A stretch of DNA of 64,000 nucleotides from Bacteroidaceae bacterium (GTDB taxonomy: Bacteria; Bacteroidota; Bacteroidia; Bacteroidales; Bacteroidaceae): contig JAGAQH010000037.1 in NCBI GenBank assembly GCA_017622815.1, positions 1-64,000 on the forward strand. Direction: 5' to 3'. Within the stretch, counting starts at the first letter, position 1. Each line of letters opens with the position of its first letter. Below the pieces are notes generated by a model that was given only the letters and a program-made list of their open reading frames with translations, did no database searches and was not told the DNA's origin. Both the position numbers and the translations under genes were made by a program. This document shows positions 25,761 to 34,623 of the stretch, in pieces.

Positions 25761-28565
25761 ATGAATTGTAGAAGACTTGTCTTGCTCTTGTTGCTGATAT
25801 GCAGTGTCAGTGCCTGGGCGCAGACGTATCAGGTGAGCGGACGGATTACGGAGAGTGACACCAAGGAACCCTTGCCACAGGTGAGCGTGCAACTGCTTGG
25901 CACCGACTCTGTGCGTGTGGCCATTGCCGCCACGGACGAGAACGGAAACTTCACGCTCAAGGCCAAAGGGGCAGGGCAGTATATAGTGATGGCTAGGATG
26001 ATTGGCTTCGCACCCTTCGTGCGCAATGTGAACCTGACGGCAGAGCGCCCCTCGCTGACAATGAACATTGGCATGAAACCGTCCGCCAAGGAACTGGACG
26101 AACTGAGCGTAACGGCTCTCTCGCGCATGATGACGATGAAGAAGGATACGCTGATTTTCAGCAGTGCCGCCCTGCGCCTGCCACCTAATGCTTCGTTGGC
26201 AACGCTGATGAACCAGTTGCCGGGCATAGGCATAGACAAGGACGGCAACATGACCTATCAGGGCAAGGTGGTGAACCAGATACTGGTGGACGGCAAACCT
26301 TTCTTCGGCGACGTGAACACCGCTCTGGCCAATATGCCCACGGATGCCGTGCAGAACGTGAAGATATACGAGAAGACGGACGAGGAAAAGGAATACCGCA
26401 AGGAACTGGATACGGACAAGGCCACGGTGGTGGACCTGACGATAAAGAAGGAGTACAAGTCGAAGTGGATGGCAAACGTGGACCTGGGCGGTGGCACGGA
26501 CAAGCGCTATGTGGGCAAGATATTCGCCACGAACTTCACCGACCGCCGCCGTACCGCCGTGTATGCACAGATGAACAACATCTGCCAGAACCAGCAGGTG
26601 GATGCCAACGGCAACTGGTCTTATTGGAGCGATGGCAGATTTGGCTTGTTCGACTATCGCAAGGCTGGCATGATAATGCAATGGGACAATGGCAAGGCCA
26701 ACAAGGAGGCAGGCAACCTGCGGGGCAATGCCAACATAGACGTGTATCACAACAACATGTACTACAACACGCTAAACAATAGCGAAAACTTCCTGGGCGG
26801 TGGCAATACGCAGTACACCTATGCCAAGAGCATTAGCGACAACCGTGATGCTGGTGTGAATGCCAAGGCAAACATTACATATAATATAGACAGCATCAAC
26901 CGTCTGTATTTCTATGCCCAATATGTATATCAGAACAGTAGGAATGACTGGGAAACCACTTCATCCACCTTCCACACCAAGCCCGAGGAACTGGAGGACA
27001 TGGCCGGGAGTCTTGTGGGCGATGACGTGTCGGATGCTCTCATGAGGCAGGGCGTGAATTCGCTGGAAGCCAACGGCAATTCCAAGAGCAACACGCACAA
27101 TGCCAACTTTTCTGCCAATTACACCCACCTGTTCAAAAAGGAGGGCAGAACGTTGAACGTGGATGTTGGTGGAAGTATCTATGACCTTCACGGCAGTGGC
27201 AACGGAAGGCAGTTCTACCGCTATTTCTCTCCCAATGCACCGGCTCCAAATCTGGATAAGCGCCAGGCTAATGAGAAAAACAGGACGAGATATGAACTCT
27301 CCGCCGGCATGGCGTATGCCGAACCCATCAACAAGTATCTTCGCTTCAATGCCAGTTATATGTTCTCACATAGTAAGGCCAACGAGGACCATGTACGATA
27401 CGATGTCTATTCCATTCCCGAGGCTCTGCGCCCGACACCCGGCGACTCGCTCCAGTATGTAAGCGACTTGCAGAACTCATATTACTCGGACAGTTATACC
27501 AACCAGCATCGCTTGATTACACGCCTTCAGGGCACTTGGGACAAGGTGGAGAGTGCAGTATCTCCCTCGCTCAACCTCTTTACGGATTACCTCCGCTATG
27601 ACTGCAATGGTGAGCACTACAATCCATCGCGCACTCACTTTGGCTTGGGCATGTTTGCCTTCGTGAAATATAAATTCACCCAGCAGAACTATATTCAACT
27701 ATACTACAACGGCCGCAGTGCTCGTCCGTCGCTCTTGGAACTTCTGCCCATCAGGGATACAAGTAACCCCATGGCAGAAATGGTGAACAATCCCGGCTTG
27801 AAGGCGGGGTGGAGCAACTCCTTATCCTTATACTCCCGCTTCTTCAATCCCAAGCGTGGTGACAGTTATACCGTGAATGCAGGGTTCGGTAACAGAACCA
27901 ACTCGGTGGTGACGACCCAGGAGACAGACCCCGTAACAGGATACACCCGATTTGGCAAGACCAACGTGAACGGTAACTACAACCTGTGGCTTTCCGCCTA
28001 TACCGACCAGCCTTTGGACACCGCACGCCACTGGAACCTGAACGCAAGAGTGTATGCTAACTACTCTCACAATATAGGCTACGTGGGTGCCATGGGCAAT
28101 AGCCTGGGGCTATCTTCTGTTGACTCGTACGGAGCCAGTGCCAATATAGGGTTGAGATACAGAAAGGACATCTGGAGTGTGTCGCTCAGCGCGATGTATC
28201 AGGGCGACTTCACCCGTTATGGCGAGACTCCGCAATACAACCAGAACGGACATACCTATGAGGTGAACCTCTCGCCACAGGTGGACCTGCCTTTCGGCAT
28301 GAAGATAAACACGCAATTCATCTATTATGCCCGAAGCGGATATGCCGACCCTCTGATGAACCATCCACAATGGATACTGAACGCCTCCATCTCGCAATCC
28401 TTCCTCAAGAGCAAGGCCCTGACCATCCAGTTGGAAGGCACCGACCTGCTGAAGTCGCGCACGGCAGAAAGAAGCATCCTGTCACCCACATCACGCATCT
28501 TCAGCCGCACTGACACCTTCCTCAGTTACGTGATGCTCCACGCAATATATAGGTTCAGTTTATAA
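25761..28565 (+). CDS. TonB-dependent-receptor-like outer-membrane beta-barrel protein
   Basis: This 934-residue protein has a signal peptide (LVLLLLLICSVSAWAQ). An N-terminal carboxypeptidase-regulatory-like domain follows (YQVSGRITESDTKEPLPQVSVQLLG). Next is a plug-like domain (KDTLIFSSAALRLPPNASLATLMNQLPGI, VNQILVDGKPFFG), then a large barrel rich in aromatic strands ending in Phe-Ser-Leu. It belongs to the outer-membrane beta-barrel family close to TonB receptors, but I see no SusD partner or clear TonB box. The substrate is unknown. It has its own promoter, and the 33-bp array follows at a distance of 170 bp. Confidence 0.88.
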   Translation: MNCRRLVLLLLLICSVSAWAQTYQVSGRITESDTKEPLPQVSVQLLGTDSVRVAIAATDENGNFTLKAKGAGQYIVMARMIGFAPFVRNVNLTAERPSLTMNIGMKPSAKELDELSVTALSRMMTMKKDTLIFSSAALRLPPNASLATLMNQLPGIGIDKDGNMTYQGKVVNQILVDGKPFFGDVNTALANMPTDAVQNVKIYEKTDEEKEYRKELDTDKATVVDLTIKKEYKSKWMANVDLGGGTDKRYVGKIFATNFTDRRRTAVYAQMNNICQNQQVDANGNWSYWSDGRFGLFDYRKAGMIMQWDNGKANKEAGNLRGNANIDVYHNNMYYNTLNNSENFLGGGNTQYTYAKSISDNRDAGVNAKANITYNIDSINRLYFYAQYVYQNSRNDWETTSSTFHTKPEELEDMAGSLVGDDVSDALMRQGVNSLEANGNSKSNTHNANFSANYTHLFKKEGRTLNVDVGGSIYDLHGSGNGRQFYRYFSPNAPAPNLDKRQANEKNRTRYELSAGMAYAEPINKYLRFNASYMFSHSKANEDHVRYDVYSIPEALRPTPGDSLQYVSDLQNSYYSDSYTNQHRLITRLQGTWDKVESAVSPSLNLFTDYLRYDCNGEHYNPSRTHFGLGMFAFVKYKFTQQNYIQLYYNGRSARPSLLELLPIRDTSNPMAEMVNNPGLKAGWSNSLSLYSRFFNPKRGDSYTVNAGFGNRTNSVVTTQETDPVTGYTRFGKTNVNGNYNLWLSAYTDQPLDTARHWNLNARVYANYSHNIGYVGAMGNSLGLSSVDSYGASANIGLRYRKDIWSVSLSAMYQGDFTRYGETPQYNQNGHTYEVNLSPQVDLPFGMKINTQFIYYARSGYADPLMNHPQWILNASISQSFLKSKALTIQLEGTDLLKSRTAERSILSPTSRIFSRTDTFLSYVMLHAIYRFSL

Positions 28566-28734
28566 TGAAAAGTCCTCCTGCAACGTTCTCATACGACAAA
28601 GCATGAAGTAATCTTTTTCTGGTTGCATAGGGGGCACGGGTATTGGCATTGGTACTCCCGATGCTGATACCCTCTTTTTATGTAAATGGGTAACTTGAAG
28701 GATTAGACAGTACAAATAACAATACCGTCTATAG

Positions 28735-29064
28735 AATCTCACAATAACATTGGTACCTTTGGGCGTCAATCTCACAATAACATTGGTACCTTTGGGCGAC
28801 AATCTCACAATAACATTGGTACCTTTGGGCGACAATCTCACAATAACATTGGTACCATTGGCCGTCAATCTCACAAGAACATTGGTACCTTTGGGCGTCA
28901 ATCTCACAATAACATTGGTACCATTGGGCGGCAATAGCACAATAACATTGGTACCTTTGGCCGGTAATCTCACAATAACATTGGTACCATTGGGCGTCAA
29001 TCTCACAAAAACATTGGTACCATTGGCCGACAATCTCACAATAACATTGGTACGATTGGCAAAG
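28735..29064. repeat. 33-bp tandem array, about ten copies
   Basis: Ten head-to-tail units of exactly 33 bp fill the spacer between the barrel gene and the C10 protease gene. Each begins AATCTCACAA, continues TAACATTGGTACC and ends TTTGGGCGTC or a close variant. Variation is clustered in the last 12 bases (ACCTTTGGGC, ACCATTGGCC, ACCATTGGGC). Five units contain TACCTTTG. No spacers occur. Because 33 is a multiple of 3, long open frames appear on both strands as a consequence. Confidence 0.95.
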
Positions 29065-29065
29065 A

Positions 29066-29102
29066 AATCCCCCTCACTGGTCTTGGACCGATGAGGGGGA
29101 TT
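29066..29102. terminator. Hairpin at the end of the 33-bp array
   Basis: An 11-bp perfect stem (AATCCCCCTCA with TGAGGGGGATT) with a 15-nt loop lies 33 bp past the protease stop on the minus strand. On the plus strand it is followed by a T-rich run at 29109-29114. It could terminate in both directions. Confidence 0.65.
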
Positions 29103-29134
29103 GTGGTGTTTTTTGTTGGTAGAACAAACATGCC

Positions 29135-31417
29135 TTATTTGGCAATCAGCGCTTTGCCATTGCTGATGTATATGCCTTCATGTATGGGTTTGCTTACTTT
29201 TGTTCCGTCTATTCTATATATAGGCGCATCTTGGACAGGAGTGCCATTAATGCTCTCTACGGGTGTCTCTTCGGTAGTGAACCACACATAGTTTCCTAAT
29301 TGTGTGTAGTTAGCATCCTGGTGATTGGCATAGTATCCGATGAGTATAGCGCACTGGCTATAGCTGTCTGCACCGTGGAACTGGAACTTGAATGTCTTGG
29401 TTGAGCCAGAGGCGATGTCGCCGGGTAGAGTCAATACCTCTGTACCGTATAATTTGTCGTCATTGTAAAGGTTCTCGAAGAGGATGGCAACTATTTCTCT
29501 GTAGTATCCCTCGGTGCTGTTGTTCTTGATCCTGACGGTAGCGCTTACTTCCGTGGTATTGGGAACACAACTGAGCATGGTAAGGTTGGCAGGCTTGGTG
29601 GGGGCAGGGATGATGTTTACCTGTTTGGTGGTTAGAACGTTTTTGCCTTCGCCATCCGTGCTCAGCCACAGATTGTATTGGCCATAGGTTTCTGGCGTGA
29701 ATGCCATGAACAAGTCTGTGGTTTCATTTTTCTTGAGAAGTATGGTGGCACGGCTTTGGGCTTCGCCTTTTGATGTCGTGGGACTGGCGAATAGATAAGC
29801 GGCGGCATTGGTTTCTTCATCGCCATTTATCAGGCTGGCTGTTACATTTTGCTTTACACCAGCAACTAAGTTGCCTGTGCATTTCAAGTCAGTAACCTCA
29901 AAGTCGTTCTTGGGATACAGCTGTATGTCAGTCACTTGATTGTTTGCTCCCTTGGTGACCAAGAAGAATCTTTGTTTGTTGCCAACACGTGTCCATCTGA
30001 CTGAACCTTTCAGACGGCATACGGTACCTATGCGGTAAGTGCCTTCTGTTAGGGTTGTCGTTTCTGTATCCAGGTCGAGTGCGATATATTTATATTCTGA
30101 CATGCCGCCTTTCAATGTCATCAGGCCTGCATCCTTCAAGACCCTGATAATATTGTTGTCCTCATCAATGAGTGCGAAGCCGACATTTGCCTGCTGCGAA
30201 TTGACATTGGGATTAAGGAAGTAACTATAGAGAGTGTGGTTGATGAACTGCTCTGAATTTGGCAAGAAGGGCTTGGTCTTGGCTTTCTCCCCAGTAGGAG
30301 GTTGGATGCCTATGATTATCTGCTGTCCGTAACTATAGCCATCGGAAGAACCGCTACCTATGCCGCCAGTTCCTGGATTCATGAGGCTTAGTTTATAGTA
30401 ACCGTCGTGCGAGCCACCCCATCCCCAATTGAAATGGAACATGCCGTTTCCATCATAACCGTCGCATACAAAAGCATGGCCACCTCCAAGGGAATAGCCG
30501 GAGTGGAAAACTGGTCTGCCGGCCTTTATCTCATCGTATATGATGTTTTCCCATTCGCTGATGTCATGGTATTCCAGATACTTTAATTCCAGATTTTTGT
30601 CATAATCAAAGTACTTCGTTAGGGCAATAGCAACGTCAGTGGTATATGCACCTGTTGACAGTTTGGTATAGTCGCTTAGTATGGACTGCCCGCAGTAGCG
30701 CATCAATTCTGCCACAGCATCACCATTCTCCTCTGGTTCGTAAGTGTTTTGCATCTCATTCCAACGGAATGTGGTGGCGTTCAGTTGTGGAACGGTGAAC
30801 TTAAATGTGGTAGTCTGATATGCCGGTATGACTGGAGTAGGAGCCTCGGGCCATTCGTGGTATTTCATCACCTGTGCCATAGCTGTTGCCGTACATCCGG
30901 TTACACTTCTCTCTCCATCTTGAATAGGACACTGGTTGTTGTAGGGTGCGCTTTGGTTCCACTTTGTCTTTGTCAGTGGAGCAATGGCGGTCCATTCAGT
31001 ATTGTACTGGACAACGTTTTGTGGTTGGGGTACATATGTTTCCAGCATGGCTATCTGCTCTGCATAGCCCTGTAGCCATGCCTTGACATTCTCCGGCATG
31101 TTGTCTATGTCAAACGAGCCTTGTGTTGCATAACCAAGGATTTCGTCTGTCCTATCGTCGCCGGACACGATTACATAACCGTTGTCCGCTTCGGTATTGA
31201 ATACATAGTAGGCAGGAGACTTTACATCGGTGGGGATTCCTTTAATTGAACGGGCCGGTGCATATTCGGGTGTCTCCGATAAAGTGACGGTCCCGCCGTT
31301 TTGTCCTTTCATGAATTTCGCGGCCTTGGCTCTTGCTTGTTCAAGGCCGACCGGACCGGCATAGATAATGGCGCATGAAAGCACCATTAGCAAAAATGAG
31401 GTAAATCTCTGTTTCAT
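29135..31417 (-). CDS. C10-family (streptopain-type) secreted cysteine protease
   Basis: This 760-residue protein has a signal peptide (SFLLMVLSCAIIYA). A pro-region of the Spi-like kind follows (AYYVFNTEADNGYVIVSGDDR). The catalytic Cys175 lies in SVTGCTATAMAQVMKYHEWP and His314 in GYSLGGGHAFVCDGY. HFNWGWGGSHDGYYKL supplies the Asn/Trp positions. The C-terminal half has Ig-like beta domains, and the end resembles a T9SS sorting domain (YRIDGTKVSKPIHEGIYISNG). It likely degrades host or dietary proteins outside the cell. The start at 31417 is chosen because a strong promoter lies just upstream; the frame is open for 84 more codons without a signal peptide. Confidence 0.93.
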   Translation of the reverse strand: MKQRFTSFLLMVLSCAIIYAGPVGLEQARAKAAKFMKGQNGGTVTLSETPEYAPARSIKGIPTDVKSPAYYVFNTEADNGYVIVSGDDRTDEILGYATQGSFDIDNMPENVKAWLQGYAEQIAMLETYVPQPQNVVQYNTEWTAIAPLTKTKWNQSAPYNNQCPIQDGERSVTGCTATAMAQVMKYHEWPEAPTPVIPAYQTTTFKFTVPQLNATTFRWNEMQNTYEPEENGDAVAELMRYCGQSILSDYTKLSTGAYTTDVAIALTKYFDYDKNLELKYLEYHDISEWENIIYDEIKAGRPVFHSGYSLGGGHAFVCDGYDGNGMFHFNWGWGGSHDGYYKLSLMNPGTGGIGSGSSDGYSYGQQIIIGIQPPTGEKAKTKPFLPNSEQFINHTLYSYFLNPNVNSQQANVGFALIDEDNNIIRVLKDAGLMTLKGGMSEYKYIALDLDTETTTLTEGTYRIGTVCRLKGSVRWTRVGNKQRFFLVTKGANNQVTDIQLYPKNDFEVTDLKCTGNLVAGVKQNVTASLINGDEETNAAAYLFASPTTSKGEAQSRATILLKKNETTDLFMAFTPETYGQYNLWLSTDGEGKNVLTTKQVNIIPAPTKPANLTMLSCVPNTTEVSATVRIKNNSTEGYYREIVAILFENLYNDDKLYGTEVLTLPGDIASGSTKTFKFQFHGADSYSQCAILIGYYANHQDANYTQLGNYVWFTTEETPVESINGTPVQDAPIYRIDGTKVSKPIHEGIYISNGKALIAK

Positions 31418-31469
31418 ATTAGTTTGGTTTTTCGTTATGACTATGGTTGGATGATGTGTTTTCGGTTCG

Positions 31470-31477
31470 CAAATATA
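31470..31477 (-). promoter_or_regulatory. Promoter of the C10 protease gene
   Basis: The plus strand shows CAAATATA (TATATTTG on the minus strand) and CAAA at 31498-31501 as the -33 box, 20 bp apart. The leader would be about 45 nt. Confidence 0.7.
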
Positions 31478-31669
31478 CGCTATTTTTATGTATGATGCAA
31501 ATGTTGGGAAGGTTAATGCCAATAAGTCATCAAGAATAGGTAAAACGCTGTTAAAACTATGGTTATACGCTTGTCCAGAGGGTAGTCGGGATGTACCAAG
31601 AGGTGTTATGACCGGCTTTGTCCGCATATAAAATGCTGGCATATTCTTGCATGGTACGAGATATTTCAT

Positions 31670-31677
31670 TATATTTG
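31670..31677 (+). promoter_or_regulatory. Promoter of the DUF4332 gene
   Basis: TATATTTG with TTGC at 31647-31650, 19 bp apart, gives a leader of about 70 nt before the ATG at 31755. Confidence 0.65.
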
Positions 31678-31754
31678 TTGGCAGAAGAGTGAGTTCACGT
31701 GATGGGAATTAGCCTAATCATACCTTATTTAATAATATAATTAATATACTAATT

Positions 31755-32162
31755 ATGGCTTACAAAGTAGTAGAAATCGAGGGCGTAGGTGAAGTGTACG
31801 CTGAGAAACTGGTGGCAGCAGGAATCAATTCTGTGGATGACTTGCTTGCAAAGTGTGCTGCACCTGCCGGTCGCAAGGCATTGGCAGAAGAGACAGGTAT
31901 CTCTGGCAAGTTGATTCTTAAGTGGGCAAACCATGCCGACTTGATCCGTATTCATGGTGTAGGTCCTCAGTTTGCCGAGTTGTTGGAGGCTGCCGGTGTT
32001 GATACCGTTAAGGAGTTGCGTCACCGCAAGGCCGAGAACCTGGTGGCTAAGCTTGAGGAGGTCAATGCCGAGAAGAACCTGGTGAATCGTGTTCCTTCCT
32101 TGGCAGAGGTAACCAAGATGATTGCGGAGGCTGGCGAACTCGAAGTGGTAATGACCTATTGA
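31755..32162 (+). CDS. DUF4332 helix-hairpin-helix protein
   Basis: This 135-residue protein consists of two helix-hairpin-helix-like halves: IEGVGEVYAEKLVAAGINSVDDLL at the N-terminus and IHGVGPQFAELLEAAGVDTVKELR in the middle. This fits the DUF4332 family, proposed to bind nucleic acid, though its function is not known to me. It is small, soluble and acidic at the C-terminus. It has its own strong promoter and ends at a perfect hairpin shared with the opposing ppiD gene, so it is monocistronic. Codon use suggests high expression. Confidence 0.88.
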   Translation: MAYKVVEIEGVGEVYAEKLVAAGINSVDDLLAKCAAPAGRKALAEETGISGKLILKWANHADLIRIHGVGPQFAELLEAAGVDTVKELRHRKAENLVAKLEEVNAEKNLVNRVPSLAEVTKMIAEAGELEVVMTY

Positions 32163-32174
32163 TTATAGTACATC

Positions 32175-32232
32175 CACAATAATACCAAGCGGGGCTGTGA
32201 TTGAATTCACAGCCCCGCTTGGTATTATTGTG
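32175..32232. terminator. Perfect 26-bp hairpin between convergent genes
   Basis: A perfect 26-bp stem (32175-32200 with 32207-32232) with a 6-nt loop is placed midway between the DUF4332 stop and the ppiD stop. The GC-rich core with AT-rich base suits bidirectional termination. Confidence 0.9.
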
Positions 32233-32258
32233 CGGACTAAGGTATCCGCTATTTTGGT

Positions 32259-34409
32259 TTAATAGAACAGGTAACGCTTGTCTTCTACGTTAGCCTTCTT
32301 GTACAGATCGTTCTGGAATGCGCTGATAGAACGGAGAGCAGCCTGTGTGAGTGTGCCCTGTTCCTGCTTCTGGTCGTAAGTAGCCTCCTGCTTGTCGGTT
32401 GCAAGAACCTGATAGGCATAAACGGCACCATTGCCACGAACAGCATTCTTGAATGCATCCTTGGCGGCATTGCTTGAACTACCGCTAATGGCAGGCTCGA
32501 TATTGCCGGTCTTGCTTACAAATACTGACTGTGCGAATGTTACTCGGCGAAGAGTGTCTGTAACAACGCCGGGAAGTTTGGCTGCTTCTGCCATGCTGTT
32601 GATGCCAGCAAGCTTCTCTTCCAGAAGTGCGGCCTTCTTGTCCTTGATGACTTCTGTTTCCAAGAATCTCTTTACGTCTTCCTGCTCCCAAGAAAGATAG
32701 CCCTTGGGGGTGATGTCTGTGAGAACGATGCACATAAGGTGGTCGTTGTTGCCACACTCATAGAGGGGACTGACATCACCAACCTTGGTGTTCTCGTCGA
32801 AAATCCAACGGAGAGCATCGCGTGTACCGCTTACTCCGCCTACGTTGTGTTCCGCACTGGAGAGGTTGTCGCGCTGGAGGATTCTGTAGCCGGCCTTTTC
32901 TGCCAGGGTGTCAATTTCTTCTGCACCCTTGCCAGCCAGGAATGAAGAGAAGTTGGAGAATGCCTTGTCATAGGTCTGCTTAGAGAACTCTACAGCACTC
33001 TTTACAACTGCTACATCGTACTTCTCGATGGGGTTGCGGGTCTCCAGTACATTTATTACCAGTACGCTCTGGCCGTCAAGAACCAACTTCTTGAGGCTGC
33101 CTGCTGATGCAGAAGTGATTGCCTCAATAATCTTCTTGTTGGTGTCATCAATGTTCATGCCCTCGTACTGGGCAGATGCCATCCACAGTTTCTCGCCGCT
33201 CTGATTGTACTTCTTTGCGATAGTGTCAAAAGGTGCACCTGCATTGATGGCATTCATGATGCTGTCAGCAGACTGCTCGGCCAAAGCCATGTCCATGCCG
33301 GGTATGCCGATGATGCGGTACTGGATGCTGTCGGGTACGGTCTGTGTGGAGATAAGACGAACAATGTTCATGGTGTTGTCCATGTTGTTGTAGTAGGGAC
33401 CAACCTGCTGACCTGCGCTCATGCTGTCCAACTGGTTTGCAATGTCTGTGGGCAGAGCGTTCTTGCTGATGGGCAGGGGAGAGTAGGCTACGAGAGAACG
33501 GGCCTCGCGGATGATCTTTGCAGGAGCAACGCCCTCGTTCAGCTGCTTGGCGTATTCGTTCATCTGAGCATTCAGTTCAGCCTCGTCTTCCTTGCTGGCT
33601 TTAACGGCAATGTCGATGTACTTGATGCTGCGTGTCTCAGCGGGAGTCTCGAACAGATCCTTCAATTCTTCGTACTTGGCCTTCAGTTCCTTGTCCTCTA
33701 CGGTTATTTCGCTATCCATGATGCTGCTGTAGGGGAGGGCAGCCATGAGGAGGGTTCTCTCGTTGGTGCGTGCGTCGAAGTTCTGCTGTGCCTCTACGGG
33801 ATTGCTGAGTATGCTTGCTGCGAGCAGGGTCTGGTATTTCTGAGCCAGAATGGTGTTGCGCAGATTTTCCTCGATGAACTTCCACCACTGTGTCAGGCTG
33901 CGTGCTTCCTCTACCATATCGGCAGAAGCGTCGGCAGTAGTGAGTATCTCGTTACACTGATCCAAGGTCTGCTTGAGCAGAGTGTAGTCGAACTTGCCCT
34001 GCTGGTTGCGGAAAGGAGTCTGCTGGAGCATGGGGTGCTCGCCCTTGAGGAGGATCTGCAACAGCTCGTTGTCTGTTACGGTCAGACCAAGCTCGTCCGT
34101 CTCGCTGGCGATAAGCTCGGTCTCAACGAGGTTCTGCCAAACCTGGTCACGAATGCTCTGCATCTGTTCGTCGCTAAGGTTTGTTAATCCGTTGGAGGTC
34201 TTGATTACGTTAGTGTACTCGTCGACCTTGTTGTTGAAATCCTGAAGATCAATGTCCTTGCCGTTGATGCTACCTACGGTGTTATGGCTGGACAGGTAGA
34301 AGATCTCCACAACTTTTGCCCAGTCTGTGGCGATAAAGCCTATCAGACCGAGGAAGAGGGCGCCAACCACCAGGGGGCCGGCGTTTCTTACTTTTTGTAA
34401 AGCTGCCAT
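32259..34409 (-). CDS. PpiD/SurA-type periplasmic peptidyl-prolyl isomerase
   Basis: This 716-residue protein has one N-terminal membrane anchor (GPLVVGALFLGLIGFIATDWA, residues 11-31). The periplasmic part contains a SurA_N-like chaperone region (VGSINGKDIDLQDFNNKVDEY, then QVWQNLVETELIASE). A parvulin-like domain follows, and a long helical tail ends in RYLFY. It is expected to assist folding of outer-membrane proteins after Sec export. It is the last gene of a minus-strand group that includes the OM barrel, lptC and corC-like genes, in an order known from Bacteroides. A 214-bp gap with its own -7 box separates it from corC. Confidence 0.88.
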   Translation of the reverse strand: MAALQKVRNAGPLVVGALFLGLIGFIATDWAKVVEIFYLSSHNTVGSINGKDIDLQDFNNKVDEYTNVIKTSNGLTNLSDEQMQSIRDQVWQNLVETELIASETDELGLTVTDNELLQILLKGEHPMLQQTPFRNQQGKFDYTLLKQTLDQCNEILTTADASADMVEEARSLTQWWKFIEENLRNTILAQKYQTLLAASILSNPVEAQQNFDARTNERTLLMAALPYSSIMDSEITVEDKELKAKYEELKDLFETPAETRSIKYIDIAVKASKEDEAELNAQMNEYAKQLNEGVAPAKIIREARSLVAYSPLPISKNALPTDIANQLDSMSAGQQVGPYYNNMDNTMNIVRLISTQTVPDSIQYRIIGIPGMDMALAEQSADSIMNAINAGAPFDTIAKKYNQSGEKLWMASAQYEGMNIDDTNKKIIEAITSASAGSLKKLVLDGQSVLVINVLETRNPIEKYDVAVVKSAVEFSKQTYDKAFSNFSSFLAGKGAEEIDTLAEKAGYRILQRDNLSSAEHNVGGVSGTRDALRWIFDENTKVGDVSPLYECGNNDHLMCIVLTDITPKGYLSWEQEDVKRFLETEVIKDKKAALLEEKLAGINSMAEAAKLPGVVTDTLRRVTFAQSVFVSKTGNIEPAISGSSSNAAKDAFKNAVRGNGAVYAYQVLATDKQEATYDQKQEQGTLTQAALRSISAFQNDLYKKANVEDKRYLFY

Positions 34410-34478
34410 TTTGTTTTGTTGTTTATATTTTGTTATTATTTATTCGGTTTGCGTGTGTTTTCGCGCGCATTTAGGGCA

Positions 34479-34486
34479 CAAAGTTA
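34479..34486 (-). promoter_or_regulatory. -7 box for ppiD-like gene
   Basis: CAAAGTTA on the plus strand (TAACTTTG on the minus) lies 70 bp upstream of the ATG. No clear -33 box is seen. Confidence 0.5.
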
Positions 34487-34623
34487 GTGAATTTTCTTGG
34501 ATATACCTTATAAGTATAGGTATTTATTTGTCGGAAATACCCAAAATCTTAGGCAAAGTCATGGCCGGATGCGCGTCAGGTAGTTTAGAATCGTGGGCAT
34601 AGTTCCTGTGTGTGCCCGTTTTC

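Noticed and set aside
25392..29064. Possible CRISPR arrays at 25392-25479 and 28735-29064
   Set aside because: Units are directly adjacent with no unique spacers, and no cas genes are present.
28560..29094. Open frames of 159 (minus) and 114 (plus) codons with an 11-residue repeat
   Set aside because: They exist only because the 33-bp unit is a multiple of three. There is no promoter-start arrangement, and both strands are equally open.
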